From an uncultured Marinobacter sp. (lineage in GTDB: Bacteria; Pseudomonadota; Gammaproteobacteria; Pseudomonadales; Oleiphilaceae), in the NCBI RefSeq assembly GCF_946886895.1, contig NZ_CAMPJO010000001.1, forward strand, positions 124,001 to 188,000: a DNA stretch of 64,000 bases. Direction: 5' to 3'. The stretch's first letter is position 1. Every line of letters starts with the position of its first letter. Below the pieces are notes generated by a model. That model was not told the DNA's origin and made no database searches. It was given only the letters and a program-made list of their open reading frames with translations. The translations under genes and the position numbers were made by a program. Shown piece by piece: positions 17,911-26,790 of the stretch.

Positions 17911-18675
17911 TCACCCTGCCTTGCGCCCCGAGCGCCAGAGATCCTGCTTAATCTCCAGCCACATGTCCCGAAAGCGAGTGGCGGCTTCCGATGTGGGGCT
18001 TAACACTTCCAGGGGCAGGCCTTCCTCACCCATACGCTCTACCACACTGGCGTAGGGAATGGAGGCTTCCAGGGGCCTCTCAAACAGCTCGGCCTTCTGG
18101 GCCAGCAGATCCCGGTGGAGCTTCTTGCGGCGGTCGACCAGGGCAAAAAACGGCCGCAGTTTTTTCGGGCCCAGCTTTTTGGTGCGCACGAAGTCGCGGA
18201 ATTGTTGCCAGCTGTTGAGCGAGAGCCAGGTCGGCACGAGGGGCACGTACACCTGGTCTGCCACCTGCAGCACCTGTTCCGTCAGGCGGGACAGGCTGGG
18301 CGGGCAATCCAGGATCACCAGGCTGGTGTCTTCGGAGAGGGGCGACAGCATGGCCTTCAGGGCGTTGGTGTCGTCGTCCTGCTCCAGCCGGATGTCGATG
18401 TTACGAAAGCTTTTGTGGGCCGGAATGAAGTCCAGATCCGGGTAGACATTATCCTGGATGAATTCGGCGATTGGTGCCCGGCCCTGAAGCAGTTTCGACA
18501 GCTTGGCGCCTTGCCGGTGGCCGGCCCCGGACAGGTAGAAGCTGGCAGCCCCTTGTGGATCCAGATCCCATAACAGGGTCGAGTAACCTTCCTGGCTGGC
18601 AAGGTACGCGATGTTGACTGCGGCTGCGGTTTTGCCCACACCGCCTTTAGGGCTGTAAAACGCAATGACGCGCAT
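17911..18675 (-). CDS. ParA-family ATPase (orphan)
   Basis: A 254-residue deviant-Walker ATPase: KGGVGKTAAAVNIAYLA (Walker A with signature Lys, residues about 11-17), LLWDLDPQGAASFYLSG, and VILDCPPSLSR (Walker B). ParA proteins form dimers on DNA and place plasmids, chromosomes or protein cargo. No parB, parS cluster or replication gene is in the window, so cargo positioning or a remnant of a mobile element are both possible. It sits between a small basic gene and an IS3 element whose end is about 145 bp before its start. Confidence 0.88.
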   Translation of the reverse strand: MRVIAFYSPKGGVGKTAAAVNIAYLASQEGYSTLLWDLDPQGAASFYLSGAGHRQGAKLSKLLQGRAPIAEFIQDNVYPDLDFIPAHKSFRNIDIRLEQDDDTNALKAMLSPLSEDTSLVILDCPPSLSRLTEQVLQVADQVYVPLVPTWLSLNSWQQFRDFVRTKKLGPKKLRPFFALVDRRKKLHRDLLAQKAELFERPLEASIPYASVVERMGEEGLPLEVLSPTSEAATRFRDMWLEIKQDLWRSGRKAG

Positions 18676-18839
18676 GGTTGGCTGGCTCCCGACAAGGACG
18701 AATCACCCGCCTTGGAAAATGGTACTTCTTTGGCGACATACAGGCACCTAAACACCCGGATGTTGCATTTAAGTGACAGTCCAACTGCCGCATCGGGCCG
18801 TAGCGGCGATTTTCAACCCAGTTGTCCAAATGACCGCGT

Positions 18840-19949
18840 TTAAGCGGCCAGTTTATTGTGCTCAACTTCCTGCAACTTGCCAGGGTTGAGCGATACCGGT
18901 CCGGTCACTTCCCAGTTTCGGGTATTACCAGACCAGCGCCGTGGATTCCGGCGCTTTGCTCTTTCATAAACCGTTTTCCGATGCGCCAGGCGTTCGTGAT
19001 CAACACCACGATGCCGGTCTGCCGGTGTCACGAACCGGATGCCGCTGTGCAAGTGTCGCTCGTTGTAGGCATACTCGAACGCCAGCATCCAGTCGCGGAC
19101 CGCCGTGAGTGATGCAAAGCCTTTTGAGGGCCACTCCGGGCAGTATTTAACGGTCCGGAACAACGACTCCGAATAAGGGTTGTCGTTGCTGACTCTTGGG
19201 CGGCTGTGAGACATCAGCATACCCAGGTCTGCCAACCGGGCCCTGAGCGTGTAGGAGGTCATCGGCGCGCCATTGTCGGAGTGCAGTACCGGCGGATTGT
19301 GCCAGCAGCCCTCGCGCAGCAATGCACGCTCAACCAGCCTCCTGGCCAGTTCCCCGGATTCGGCCTCATGGATTTCCCAGGCAACGATCTTGCGGCTGTA
19401 GATGTCCATGATCAGATACAGATACCAATGTTGACCACGCACCGCTGACGGGCAGAAACTAATGTCCCAGCTCCACACCTGGTTCGGGCCTGTCGCGGTG
19501 AAGCTGGTCGGCTCCGGCACCTTGCGGGGCGGCTTCATGCGACCCCGATAGTTCTGTTGTTGGTGCTTTTTCAGAACCCGGTAGAACGAGGATTCCGAGG
19601 CCAGATAAACGCCTTTATCAGCCAGTGAAGGCACGATCTGTGACGGTGGCGAACTCCGGTACTGAGGTTGATTACATGCGCTCAGAATGGCCAACTCCTC
19701 GGCCTGTGTGAGTTTATGAGGCTGTTCGACCGGCTCTGCCTCAGGGCGCTGGTCTTGGCCAATTTGGCCATCAGAGCCTTGCCAGCGCTTCAATGTGCGT
19801 TCGCTGATGTCGATTAGCTCCGCCGCTTTGTATCGGGCGGCACCACCGGCAATCGCTTCATCAAACAGCTCTAGGAGCCTTGCACGTTCGTCCAGCGGCG
19901 TCAGTCGTCCTCGCTGCTGTCCGGATCCTCGCCGTACAAGGCTTCGAGC
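18840..19949 (-). CDS. IS3-family transposase OrfB (DDE integrase), reached by -1 frameshift
   Basis: The frame is open from the slippery site at 19949 to 18840. After a linker with a helix-turn-helix-like stretch (LLELFDEAIAGGAARYKAAE) it carries an HTH_21-like region and an rve integrase core: WSWDISFCPSAVRG (first Asp), VLHSDNGAPMTS (second Asp) and VSNDNPYSESLFRTVKY (Glu). It ends near the left IR. It has no good start codon of its own; the first codon usually taken, at 19793, is TTG inside the frame. It is most likely made as an OrfAB fusion. Confidence 0.88.
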   Translation of the reverse strand, partial: ARSLVRRGSGQQRGRLTPLDERARLLELFDEAIAGGAARYKAAELIDISERTLKRWQGSDGQIGQDQRPEAEPVEQPHKLTQAEELAILSACNQPQYRSSPPSQIVPSLADKGVYLASESSFYRVLKKHQQQNYRGRMKPPRKVPEPTSFTATGPNQVWSWDISFCPSAVRGQHWYLYLIMDIYSRKIVAWEIHEAESGELARRLVERALLREGCWHNPPVLHSDNGAPMTSYTLRARLADLGMLMSHSRPRVSNDNPYSESLFRTVKYCPEWPSKGFASLTAVRDWMLAFEYAYNERHLHSGIRFVTPADRHRGVDHERLAHRKTVYERAKRRNPRRWSGNTRNWEVTGPVSLNPGKLQEVEHNKLAA

Positions 19950-20410
19950 TTTTTTGACAGCACCAGCAGCGAGGTGGTCTCAGCCAGGGCCTGGTCTTTG
20001 CGGCGAACTTCCGCCTTCAGCTTTTTGATGGTTTTCTGGGACTCTCGTTTCTGCTTCTGAGCCGCTTTATCCCGGTCTTCCTGCATGCCAGCACCCTGGA
20101 GGCAGGCTTCTTTCCAGCGCTGCACCTGCTCCGGATACAGGCCTTTCTCGCGGCAATAGGCGCTGAGTTCAGCTTCAGACATCGAGGCTGTTTCAATCAC
20201 AACAGCCAGCTTGGCTTCGGGGGACCAGTCTTCCCCGGTATTACGATTACCTGGCACGGGCATTCCTTGTTGTCGACACTGTTTTAACCAACTATACAGA
20301 GTCACATCGGATATGCCTTCCTCTACTGAAACTGACAAAACACTGCGGTTCTGCGGAGGCAGCAGCTTCTTCAGCACGGCGGCTTTACGTTCTTCGGAAT
20401 AACGTGGCAT
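19901..20410 (-). CDS. IS3-family transposase OrfA
   Basis: A 169-residue protein from ATG 20410 (GGGAG 5 nt upstream). It contains a helix-turn-helix (MPRYSEERKAAVLKKLLPP then SVSVEEGISDVTLYSWLKQC), a second one (AELSAYCREKGLYPEQVQRW), and a C-terminal leucine-rich coiled coil (SQKTIKKLKAEVRRKDQALA). Near its end LSKKLE is encoded over A-AAA-AAG (19949-19955), the site where ribosomes can slip back into orfB. Confidence 0.88.
   Translation of the reverse strand: MPRYSEERKAAVLKKLLPPQNRSVLSVSVEEGISDVTLYSWLKQCRQQGMPVPGNRNTGEDWSPEAKLAVVIETASMSEAELSAYCREKGLYPEQVQRWKEACLQGAGMQEDRDKAAQKQKRESQKTIKKLKAEVRRKDQALAETTSLLVLSKKLEALYGEDPDSSEDD
19949..19955 (-). other. Programmed -1 frameshift site A-AAA-AAG
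   Basis: On the minus strand the orfA frame reads TCA AAA AAG. A slip by one base enters the orfB frame (GCT CGA AGC ...), which stays open into the transposase core. The same heptamer drives frameshifting in many IS3-family elements. Confidence 0.8.
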
Positions 20411-20512
20411 GAATACTCCCATGCCGCCCCTGGATTATTGAATTCAGGCTAAATCGCCTACTGGACAACTAGGCTGACAGAGGGGGGTAGATCCGGTTGC
20501 CGGGCCGGAGTG

Positions 20513-20962
20513 CTATCGCAGGATGCACTCCCGGCTGAGGCTCTGGCTGACGTCACGGCGCTGACGCCGGAGGGTGTTACCCCTGTCGTTGCTATACCCG
20601 GCACGCAATTTGGACTGAATCCGGTCCAGCTTGCGCCGGTATTCCTGGCAGACCGCTTCCTGTTTGTCCGCCGCTTTCTCACGGGCCTGGTTCCGGTTGT
20701 GTTCACGCCCAGGCACATCGGTAGCAGACAGCATGCCCTCGATATCGTCGTGAATGTCCGATACCCGCTTTTGCTGGCGCAGGTTTTCCTGCATGGGCAT
20801 GGTAACCGGCGGCTGTATCGCCACCTGTCGGTGGGGGATTTTGCCCGGTGGAAAATCCGAGAAGTGCGCGACCCCGTTTCGGTCGATCCAGGTATAGACC
20901 TCGGCACCGGCGGTCGGGGCCAGACATAAAGAAAGGACAAACACTGCCAGAGTCCTTGGCAT
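20513..20962 (-). CDS. DUF4124 domain-containing secreted protein
   Basis: A 149-residue protein with a signal peptide (MPRTLAVFVLSLCLAPTAGA) followed by the DUF4124 motif VYTWIDRNGVAHFSDFPP (about residues 22-40). The rest is a basic, helical tail (KAADKQEAVCQEYRRKLDRI). Role unknown; such proteins are common in gammaproteobacterial envelopes. It lies 58 bp after glcF on the same strand, and the IS3 element ends just downstream of its stop. Confidence 0.85.
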   Translation of the reverse strand: MPRTLAVFVLSLCLAPTAGAEVYTWIDRNGVAHFSDFPPGKIPHRQVAIQPPVTMPMQENLRQQKRVSDIHDDIEGMLSATDVPGREHNRNQAREKAADKQEAVCQEYRRKLDRIQSKLRAGYSNDRGNTLRRQRRDVSQSLSRECILR

Positions 20963-21020
20963 CAGATTCCACTCCCTGTGGTTTGTTTGAAAGCGCGGGC
21001 AGTATACCGAAACTTTGGCG

Positions 21021-22232
21021 CTAAGTGGGGTCCAGAAGCTCGATCCAGTGCTGCACGGGCACCGGCGACCGGGTCTCCAGATGCATCTGGCAGCCGATGT
21101 TGGCGGTCACGATGCGGTCCGGGTTGTCGATGGTCAGTGCCTTGAGTTTGTTCCCCAGCAGCTTCTGGCTCATCTCGGGCTGGGTAATCGAGTAAGTGCC
21201 GGCAGAGCCACAGCACAGATGCTTGTCTTTGGTGGCGGCCAGTTCTATGCCCGCCCGGGTCAGCACCTGCTCCACCACACCACTCTGTTTCATGGCGTGC
21301 TGCAGGGTGCAGGGGCAGTGGAAAGCCACCTTACCGGCGTTCGGGGCAGGCTTGAGTGGCGCCAGATCCTGAGTCAGCAGAAAAGCCCCCAGATCGGTAC
21401 ACAGTTCACTGACTTTTTGGGCCTTGGCGGCATACACGGGATCATCTTTCAGCAGATGGCCGTAGTCCTGAACCATGGCGCCACAGCCGGAGGCTGTCAT
21501 CACGATGGCTTCGGCACCGGCCTCGATGGCAGGCCACCAGGCATCGATATTCTGGCGCATGCGCTCCAGCCCTTTCTCGTGTTCCGACAGGTGGTAGTTC
21601 ACGGCGCCACAACAGCCCGCCTCGGGTGCCTCCACCAGGGTGATGCCGAGCTTATCCAGTACCCGGGCGGCGGCGGCATTGGTGTTAGGCGTGGCGGACG
21701 GCTGCACACAGCCGGCCAGGGCGAGCACGATGCGGTTGTGGCTGGCCGCCGGCCAGGGGCTGGCCTGCTTCCTCGGCGGCACCTTGGTGCGCAGCTTTTC
21801 CGGCAGTACCGGGCGGAAGGTCTGCCCCAGGCGCAGCAACAGGCCGAACAACTGGCGATTGGGAATCACCCGGGCCAGGGCCCAGCGCAGCCATTTGTCC
21901 TTGGGAGCCCGGGGCATCTCCTGGTCTATCAGGCCACGGCTGATGTCCACCAGCCGGCCATACTTCACGCCGGAGGGGCAGGTGGTTTCGCAACTGCGAC
22001 AGGTCAGGCAGCGGTCCAGGTGCTCGCGGGTTTTCTCGGTCACCTCAGCCCCTTCCAGGAACATCTTCATGAGGTAGATCCGGCCCCGGGGGCCATCACG
22101 CTCGTCGTTCAGTTCCTGGTAGGTGGGGCAGGTGGCGGTGCAGAAGCCACAGTGCACACAGGCCCGCAGGATGGACTCAGCCTCCTGGCCTTCGGCGGTG
22201 TTGGCAAATTGTTGAACCAGATTTGTTTGCAT
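21021..22232 (-). CDS. glcF: Glycolate oxidase iron-sulfur subunit GlcF
   Basis: A 403-residue electron-transfer subunit of glycolate oxidase. Two 4Fe-4S motifs stand near the N-terminus (CVHCGFCTATCPTY, about residue 26; CLTCRSCETTCPSGV, about 77), followed by two CCG domains with Cys-Cys-Gly motifs (EAGCCGAVNYHLSEH and KHLCCGSAGTYSIT) of the heterodisulfide-reductase type. Third gene of glcD-glcE-glcF, 2 bp after glcE. Electrons probably go on to the quinone pool. Confidence 0.97.
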   Translation of the reverse strand: MQTNLVQQFANTAEGQEAESILRACVHCGFCTATCPTYQELNDERDGPRGRIYLMKMFLEGAEVTEKTREHLDRCLTCRSCETTCPSGVKYGRLVDISRGLIDQEMPRAPKDKWLRWALARVIPNRQLFGLLLRLGQTFRPVLPEKLRTKVPPRKQASPWPAASHNRIVLALAGCVQPSATPNTNAAAARVLDKLGITLVEAPEAGCCGAVNYHLSEHEKGLERMRQNIDAWWPAIEAGAEAIVMTASGCGAMVQDYGHLLKDDPVYAAKAQKVSELCTDLGAFLLTQDLAPLKPAPNAGKVAFHCPCTLQHAMKQSGVVEQVLTRAGIELAATKDKHLCCGSAGTYSITQPEMSQKLLGNKLKALTIDNPDRIVTANIGCQMHLETRSPVPVQHWIELLDPT

Positions 22233-22234
22233 AG

Positions 22235-23302
22235 TTACAACCAGCTGTATAAACGTCCGGGATTAAACAGGTTATCCGGATCAAAGGCGTTCTTGAGTCG
22301 GCGCTGTATGGCCTTGAGCGCTTCGGGCTGCGAGTGCATGACCTCGCCAGACCGGTCACCACCCCGGAACAGGCTCACCTGCCCGCCAGCGGCTCGGGCC
22401 AGAGGCTCCAGATCGCCAAGTTCAGCGGCGCCACGGTACCAGCGCTGGGCGCCGGCCCAGTCGATCAACCACTTGCCCTCAAGCTCCGGGGTGGCGGCGG
22501 TGGAGCCCACCGAAAACCGCCACAAAGGCACATCGTTGCCGGCAAAAAAATCGTGCTGCAGGTCGCGCACGGTCTGCCAGAACGTATCGCCCTGCGGCAT
22601 CACCTCACCGGTCCACTTTTCGGCGGTCGCCTCCACCGCAGAACGGGCTCCGGACAGCCGCAGGTAAACCTTGCCATCCACCCAGCAGGCTCCGGTAATG
22701 GGCTTGGGCTCAGCGGCGCGGCTGTTCATGTAATGAATGACCTCATCCATGCCCATTTCCTGAACCAGGGTCAGGGAGGCGGCAGGTTTTGGCATAACCT
22801 TCAGGCTGATTTCGGTCATCACCCCAAGGGTACCCAAAGCACCGGCCTGCAATCGGGACACGTCGTACCCGGCCACGTTCTTCATCACCTGGCCACCAAA
22901 TCGCAGATGCTCGCCCTTGCCATTGAGCAGGCGAACACCCAGCACCTGGTCCCGGACAGAACCGGACCAGGGGCGTGCCGGGCCCGAGAGGTTACACGCG
23001 AGAGTACCACCGATGGTGGCGGAGGTTCCGAACCGGGGCGGTTCGAAGTGCAGGACCTGGCCCTGCTCTGCCAATGTCGCTTCAATCTCCTGCAATGGCG
23101 TACCGGCGCGAACGGTCAACACCAGTTCCACCGGGTGATAATCAACAACACCAGTATGCTCGCCCACGCTGAGGGTACTGGCATCGGGGTCGGCGTCACG
23201 GCCCAGAAATGCTTTCGAACCGCCACCAACGATGTGGAGCTTCTGCCCGCTGGTGCGGGCCTGGAGCACCTGCTCCTGTAACTGTTTGAGCGTATCAGCC
23301 AT
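22235..23302 (-). CDS. glcE: Glycolate oxidase FAD-binding subunit GlcE
   Basis: A 355-residue FAD-binding (PCMH-fold) subunit, shorter than GlcD. Visible parts are IVGGGSKAFLGRD, the FAD loop FGTSATIGGTLACNLSGPAR (about residues 95-115) and KNVAGYDVSRLQAGALGTLG, ending FNPGRLYSW. I place the start at ATG 23302 (MADTLKQLQ), which overlaps the glcD stop by 8 nt and has GGAAG 6 nt upstream; an earlier ATG at 23323 is possible. GlcD, E and F together form active glycolate oxidase. Confidence 0.95.
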   Translation of the reverse strand: MADTLKQLQEQVLQARTSGQKLHIVGGGSKAFLGRDADPDASTLSVGEHTGVVDYHPVELVLTVRAGTPLQEIEATLAEQGQVLHFEPPRFGTSATIGGTLACNLSGPARPWSGSVRDQVLGVRLLNGKGEHLRFGGQVMKNVAGYDVSRLQAGALGTLGVMTEISLKVMPKPAASLTLVQEMGMDEVIHYMNSRAAEPKPITGACWVDGKVYLRLSGARSAVEATAEKWTGEVMPQGDTFWQTVRDLQHDFFAGNDVPLWRFSVGSTAATPELEGKWLIDWAGAQRWYRGAAELGDLEPLARAAGGQVSLFRGGDRSGEVMHSQPEALKAIQRRLKNAFDPDNLFNPGRLYSWL

Positions 23303-24767
23303 GGGCGGCTTCCGTTGGTTCATGCTTGTGTTGTTTATGCTCCAGCGAACGATACTCCTGGCAAAACTTCAGGGCCGGCACGCCCTTGCCGGGATTCAGG
23401 ATGCCCACCGGGTCGAAGGCGGCTTTCACATCGTGGAACTGCTGGAGTTCTTCATCGTTGAACTGCACGGCCATCTGCCGGATTTTCTCCACACCAACGC
23501 CGTGTTCACCGGTAATACAGCCGCCCACTTCCACGCACAGATTAAGAATGCTGCTGCCAAAGGCTTCGGTACGTTCGAACTCGCCCGGCACATTGGCATC
23601 AAACAGGATCAGCGGGTGCAGATTGCCGTCACCGGCATGGAATACGTTGGCCACCCGCAGGCCAAACTCCTCGGACATCTGCTCCATTTCCGTCAGCACA
23701 CGGGCAATCTCCCGGCGGGGTATGGTGCCATCCATGCAGTAATAATCCGGCGAGATCCGGCCAACCGCCGGGAACGCGGACTTGCGGCCTTTCCATAACA
23801 GCGCCCGCTCCTCCTCACTCTGGGAGGTACGTACCGAGGTCGCCCCCAGCTTGCGGAACACCTCCTCGGCCTGGGCGATGTGCTCCTCCACTTCCTCTTC
23901 GGTGCCATCCACTTCACACAGCAACAGCGCCTTGGCATCGCGAGGGTAGCCCGCCTGGGCGAAATCATCCGCCGCGACAATGGCATGGCCGTCCATCATT
24001 TCCAGGCCACCGGGGATGATGCCGTGGGCAATAATGCCACCCACCGCATCCCCCCCTTTCTGGACATCATCGAAACCAGCCATGACCACCCGCGCCACTT
24101 CCGGCTTGGGCAGCAGCTTCACTTTCACTTCCGTGACCACGCCCAGCAACCCTTCCGACCCAGTCATCAGTGCCAGCAGATCCATGCCGCAACTGTCCAG
24201 GCCGTCACTGCCCACCGTCACCACCTCGCCCTCAGCGGTGACCATCTCCACGCTGAACAGGTTATGAACGGTAAGGCCATACTTCAGGCAGTGCACACCC
24301 CCGGAATTCTCCGCCACGTTGCCACCAATGGTGCAGGCAATCTGGGAAGACGGATCCGGGCCGTAATACAGGCCGTATTGCGCCGCTTCTTCGCTGATCG
24401 CCAGGTTGCGGACCCCCGGCTGCAACCGGGCCGTTCGCGCCAGCGGATCAATCCCGAGGATGCGATTGAACTTGGCCAGCGAGAGCACCACGCCCTCCTT
24501 GTTGGGCATGGCCCCGGCACTGAGGCCGGTTCCGGCACCACGGGCCACCACCGGCACACCGTTCTCATTGCAGATGCGCATCACCCGCTGCACCTGCTCA
24601 ACGGTCTCCGGCAGCACCACCAGCAACGGCATCTCGCAATACATCGACATGCCGTCGCATTCGTAGGGCTTCATGGTTTCGTCATCGGTGATGACGTAGT
24701 CCGGGTCTATGAAGACCCGGAACTGCTCCGCCAACTCAGCCTGATTGACTTTCGGCTTGGTCGTCAT
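23295..24767 (-). CDS. glcD: Glycolate oxidase catalytic subunit GlcD
   Basis: A 490-residue FAD-linked oxidase (FAD_binding_4 plus FAD-oxidase C domain) that oxidises glycolate to glyoxylate. Motifs: VVARGAGTGLSAGAMP (about residue 75), the FAD loop ACTIGGNVAENSGGVHC (about 145), the metal/substrate histidines in NVFHAGDGNLHPLI, and the C-terminal GEHGVGVEKI. First of the three oxidase genes and downstream of the TRAP transporter and GlcG-like genes. Confidence 0.97.
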   Translation of the reverse strand: MTTKPKVNQAELAEQFRVFIDPDYVITDDETMKPYECDGMSMYCEMPLLVVLPETVEQVQRVMRICNENGVPVVARGAGTGLSAGAMPNKEGVVLSLAKFNRILGIDPLARTARLQPGVRNLAISEEAAQYGLYYGPDPSSQIACTIGGNVAENSGGVHCLKYGLTVHNLFSVEMVTAEGEVVTVGSDGLDSCGMDLLALMTGSEGLLGVVTEVKVKLLPKPEVARVVMAGFDDVQKGGDAVGGIIAHGIIPGGLEMMDGHAIVAADDFAQAGYPRDAKALLLCEVDGTEEEVEEHIAQAEEVFRKLGATSVRTSQSEEERALLWKGRKSAFPAVGRISPDYYCMDGTIPRREIARVLTEMEQMSEEFGLRVANVFHAGDGNLHPLILFDANVPGEFERTEAFGSSILNLCVEVGGCITGEHGVGVEKIRQMAVQFNDEELQQFHDVKAAFDPVGILNPGKGVPALKFCQEYRSLEHKQHKHEPTEAAHG

Positions 24768-24807
24768 AACGGTCTCTGGATAGGCATTACGTCAATTTTG
24801 ACAGCAC

Positions 24808-25233
24808 TCAGCCACGTTTGGTTTCAAAGTGGTCGAGGCCCGCCTGGGCACAGTCCATGTCCTGCTGGGGCGTACCCGAACTGATCCCGATACCACCCAC
24901 CACCTCGCCGTCAACAATCACCGGCAGGCCGCCACCCACAGAGCTGATGCGACCGCCCACCTCGGTATGGATACCGAAGGCCAGGCTGCCGGGCACGTTC
25001 ACCTTGTTGTAGTCGTGGGTGGCTTTCTTGGCTGCCGCCGCCGTGAACGCCTTGTCCTGGGCGATGGTCACGCTGGTGATCTTGCCACCGTCCATGCGCT
25101 CGAAGGCAATCAGGTTGCCGGATTCATCGACGATGGCAATGCACATGGGCACACCGATTTCACGGGCTTTTTCCGCCGCTCCTTCGATAAGCAGCTTGGC
25201 ATCGGAAAGATCGAGCCGGTTGATGGTCAACAT
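24808..25233 (-). CDS. GlcG/HbpS-like protein
   Basis: A 141-residue protein of the GlcG/HbpS (DUF336, corrinoid/heme-binding-like) family, often encoded in glycolate loci. Motifs are CIAIVDESGNLIAFERMDGG, the central KAFTAAAAKK, and GGLPVIVDGEVVGGIGISSG (about residues 97-117). The biochemical role in glycolate use is unsettled. GAGGAGG lies before its start. It stands 18 bp after dctM and 40 bp before glcD, inside the operon. Confidence 0.9.
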   Translation of the reverse strand: MLTINRLDLSDAKLLIEGAAEKAREIGVPMCIAIVDESGNLIAFERMDGGKITSVTIAQDKAFTAAAAKKATHDYNKVNVPGSLAFGIHTEVGGRISSVGGGLPVIVDGEVVGGIGISSGTPQQDMDCAQAGLDHFETKRG

Positions 25234-25251
25234 GTTTCTTCCTCCTCGTAA

Positions 25252-26790
25252 TTAACCGTAAGCGAGATTTGGCAGCCAGGTTGTCATGGCCGGGAACAGG
25301 ACGCACAAGAACAACGCGAATGCCTGAATAGCCAGGAACACCAGGGCGGACTTGAAGATCGTACCCATGGTAATGTCCGGCGGGCAGACGCCTCGAATGT
25401 AAAACAGCGCGTAACCAAACGGCGGACTCAGGAACGACATCTGCATGTTCACCAGATAGAGCACACCAAACCAGAGCACTGCGTCTTCACCGGAAACCCC
25501 TGGCAGACCAAACAGACCAGGGAACTCCAGGGCTTCCACAATCGGAATGAAGATCGGCACCGCCAGCAACAGGATACCTACCCAGTCAAGGAACATGCCC
25601 AGAACGACCAGAAGCACCATCAACAGGAACAAAATACCGTAAGCGGACAAGCCAGTTCCAAGAATGGTCTCGGTGATGAAATCCTGACCGCCTTGCAGGA
25701 TATAGAAACCCACGAACACCGAAGCGCCGAACATGATCCACAATACCATCGCAGTTGCCTTGGCGGTGGTAACCGACGCATCCCTGAGCGTCGCGATACT
25801 GAACACCTTGTGTTTCATGGCCACGAGAATCGCGCCAAAGGAGCCAATACCTGCGGCCTCTACCGGGGTCGCAATGCCCCCGAACAGCAGGCCGAGCACC
25901 AGAAACACCAGAATCAGCGGTGCAATCAGATCTTTCAATAACAGCAGCTTGTCTTTCAGGCCGATGCGCTCCTCCTCGGGAATAGGAGGGCCGAGCTCCG
26001 GATTGATCCTGGCTCGCATCCATACATAAAACACATAGAGGCTTGACAGTAAAACGCCTGGAACAACGGAGCCGAGATACAATTCACCCACCGATTGCTG
26101 GGCCACAACGGCGTAAAGGATGGCCAGAATGGACGGCGGGATCAGTATGCCGAGTGTGCCGCCGGCCATGATCGAACCGAGTGCAATCTTGTGGTCGTAA
26201 CCCCGCTTGAGCATTGCCGGCAACGCGATAATGCCCATGGTCACAACCGCCGCACCGATAACCCCCACCATGGCCGCCAGGATCGTGGACGCGATGACCG
26301 TCGCGATCGCGAGACCACCGCCAACGCCACCCATCCATTTGTAAACCACATTGAACATTTCCTCGATCAACCCTGCCCGTTCCAGCATGGCCGCCATGAA
26401 GATAAACAGCGGAATAGCGGCAAGATCCGAGTTGGCCATCATCGGGAAAATCCGGCCCGGGATCAGGTTGAGCATCATGGCATCACCCACCAGATAGATG
26501 AACGCCACACCCAGGCCACCGGTTACGAATGCAAGAGGAAGGCCCATCATCAGGGCCACCATCAACGAGCCAAACATCAAATAGGTCAATGGCCCGATTT
26601 TCACGTCGGACAAACTGCCTGCGAGCTTGAACAGGAATTTTTCGTCGGTGTAGGGGTTGTAAAACAGAATATTGATGACTTCGACGAACATCACAAAGGC
26701 CAAAACCACCGTGGCTGCAATCATCAGCCAGGTGCCGAGCTTGCCCTTGAGGTTGCCGGCGTTATTCATTGCGGTATCAGGGCTGTTCAT
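25252..26790 (-). CDS. TRAP transporter large permease (DctM type)
   Basis: A 512-residue membrane protein of the DctM/UIT3 family, the Na+-coupled transport subunit of a tripartite ATP-independent transporter. It is strongly hydrophobic with 12 or more likely membrane segments; typical parts are LPLAFVTGGLGVAFIYLVGD, FIFMAAMLERAGL, GTLGILIPPSILAILYAVV (the TRAP signature, about residue 205) and MQMSFLSPPFGYALFYIRG near the end. Its start overlaps the dctQ stop by 4 nt. Substrate is probably glycolate or a related 2-hydroxyacid, judged from the neighbours. Confidence 0.93.
   Translation of the reverse strand: MNSPDTAMNNAGNLKGKLGTWLMIAATVVLAFVMFVEVINILFYNPYTDEKFLFKLAGSLSDVKIGPLTYLMFGSLMVALMMGLPLAFVTGGLGVAFIYLVGDAMMLNLIPGRIFPMMANSDLAAIPLFIFMAAMLERAGLIEEMFNVVYKWMGGVGGGLAIATVIASTILAAMVGVIGAAVVTMGIIALPAMLKRGYDHKIALGSIMAGGTLGILIPPSILAILYAVVAQQSVGELYLGSVVPGVLLSSLYVFYVWMRARINPELGPPIPEEERIGLKDKLLLLKDLIAPLILVFLVLGLLFGGIATPVEAAGIGSFGAILVAMKHKVFSIATLRDASVTTAKATAMVLWIMFGASVFVGFYILQGGQDFITETILGTGLSAYGILFLLMVLLVVLGMFLDWVGILLLAVPIFIPIVEALEFPGLFGLPGVSGEDAVLWFGVLYLVNMQMSFLSPPFGYALFYIRGVCPPDITMGTIFKSALVFLAIQAFALFLCVLFPAMTTWLPNLAYG

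Larger units (their letters stand above)
18820..20470 (-). mobile_element. IS3-family insertion sequence, apparently intact
   Basis: About 1.65 kb with terminal inverted repeats beginning AGTTGTCCA at both ends (18820-18828 and 20462-20470) and weaker match further in (GCGTTTAAGC against GCGATTTAGC). It holds orfA and orfB in -1 relative frames with an A-AAA-AAG slippery site. The flanks (CAACCC before, AGGCTG after) do not form a target-site duplication, so one flank may have been rearranged. The subgroup was not determined. Confidence 0.85.

Noticed and set aside
13514..18675. Integrated element with tRNA-Phe attachment site
   Set aside because: The position after a tRNA and the AT-rich genes suggest it, but I found neither an integrase nor a repeat of the tRNA 3' end, so I do not call an attachment site.
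21015..22667. 550-codon plus-strand frame over glcF and glcE
   Set aside because: Opposite strand of genes with intact 4Fe-4S and FAD motifs; no start signal.
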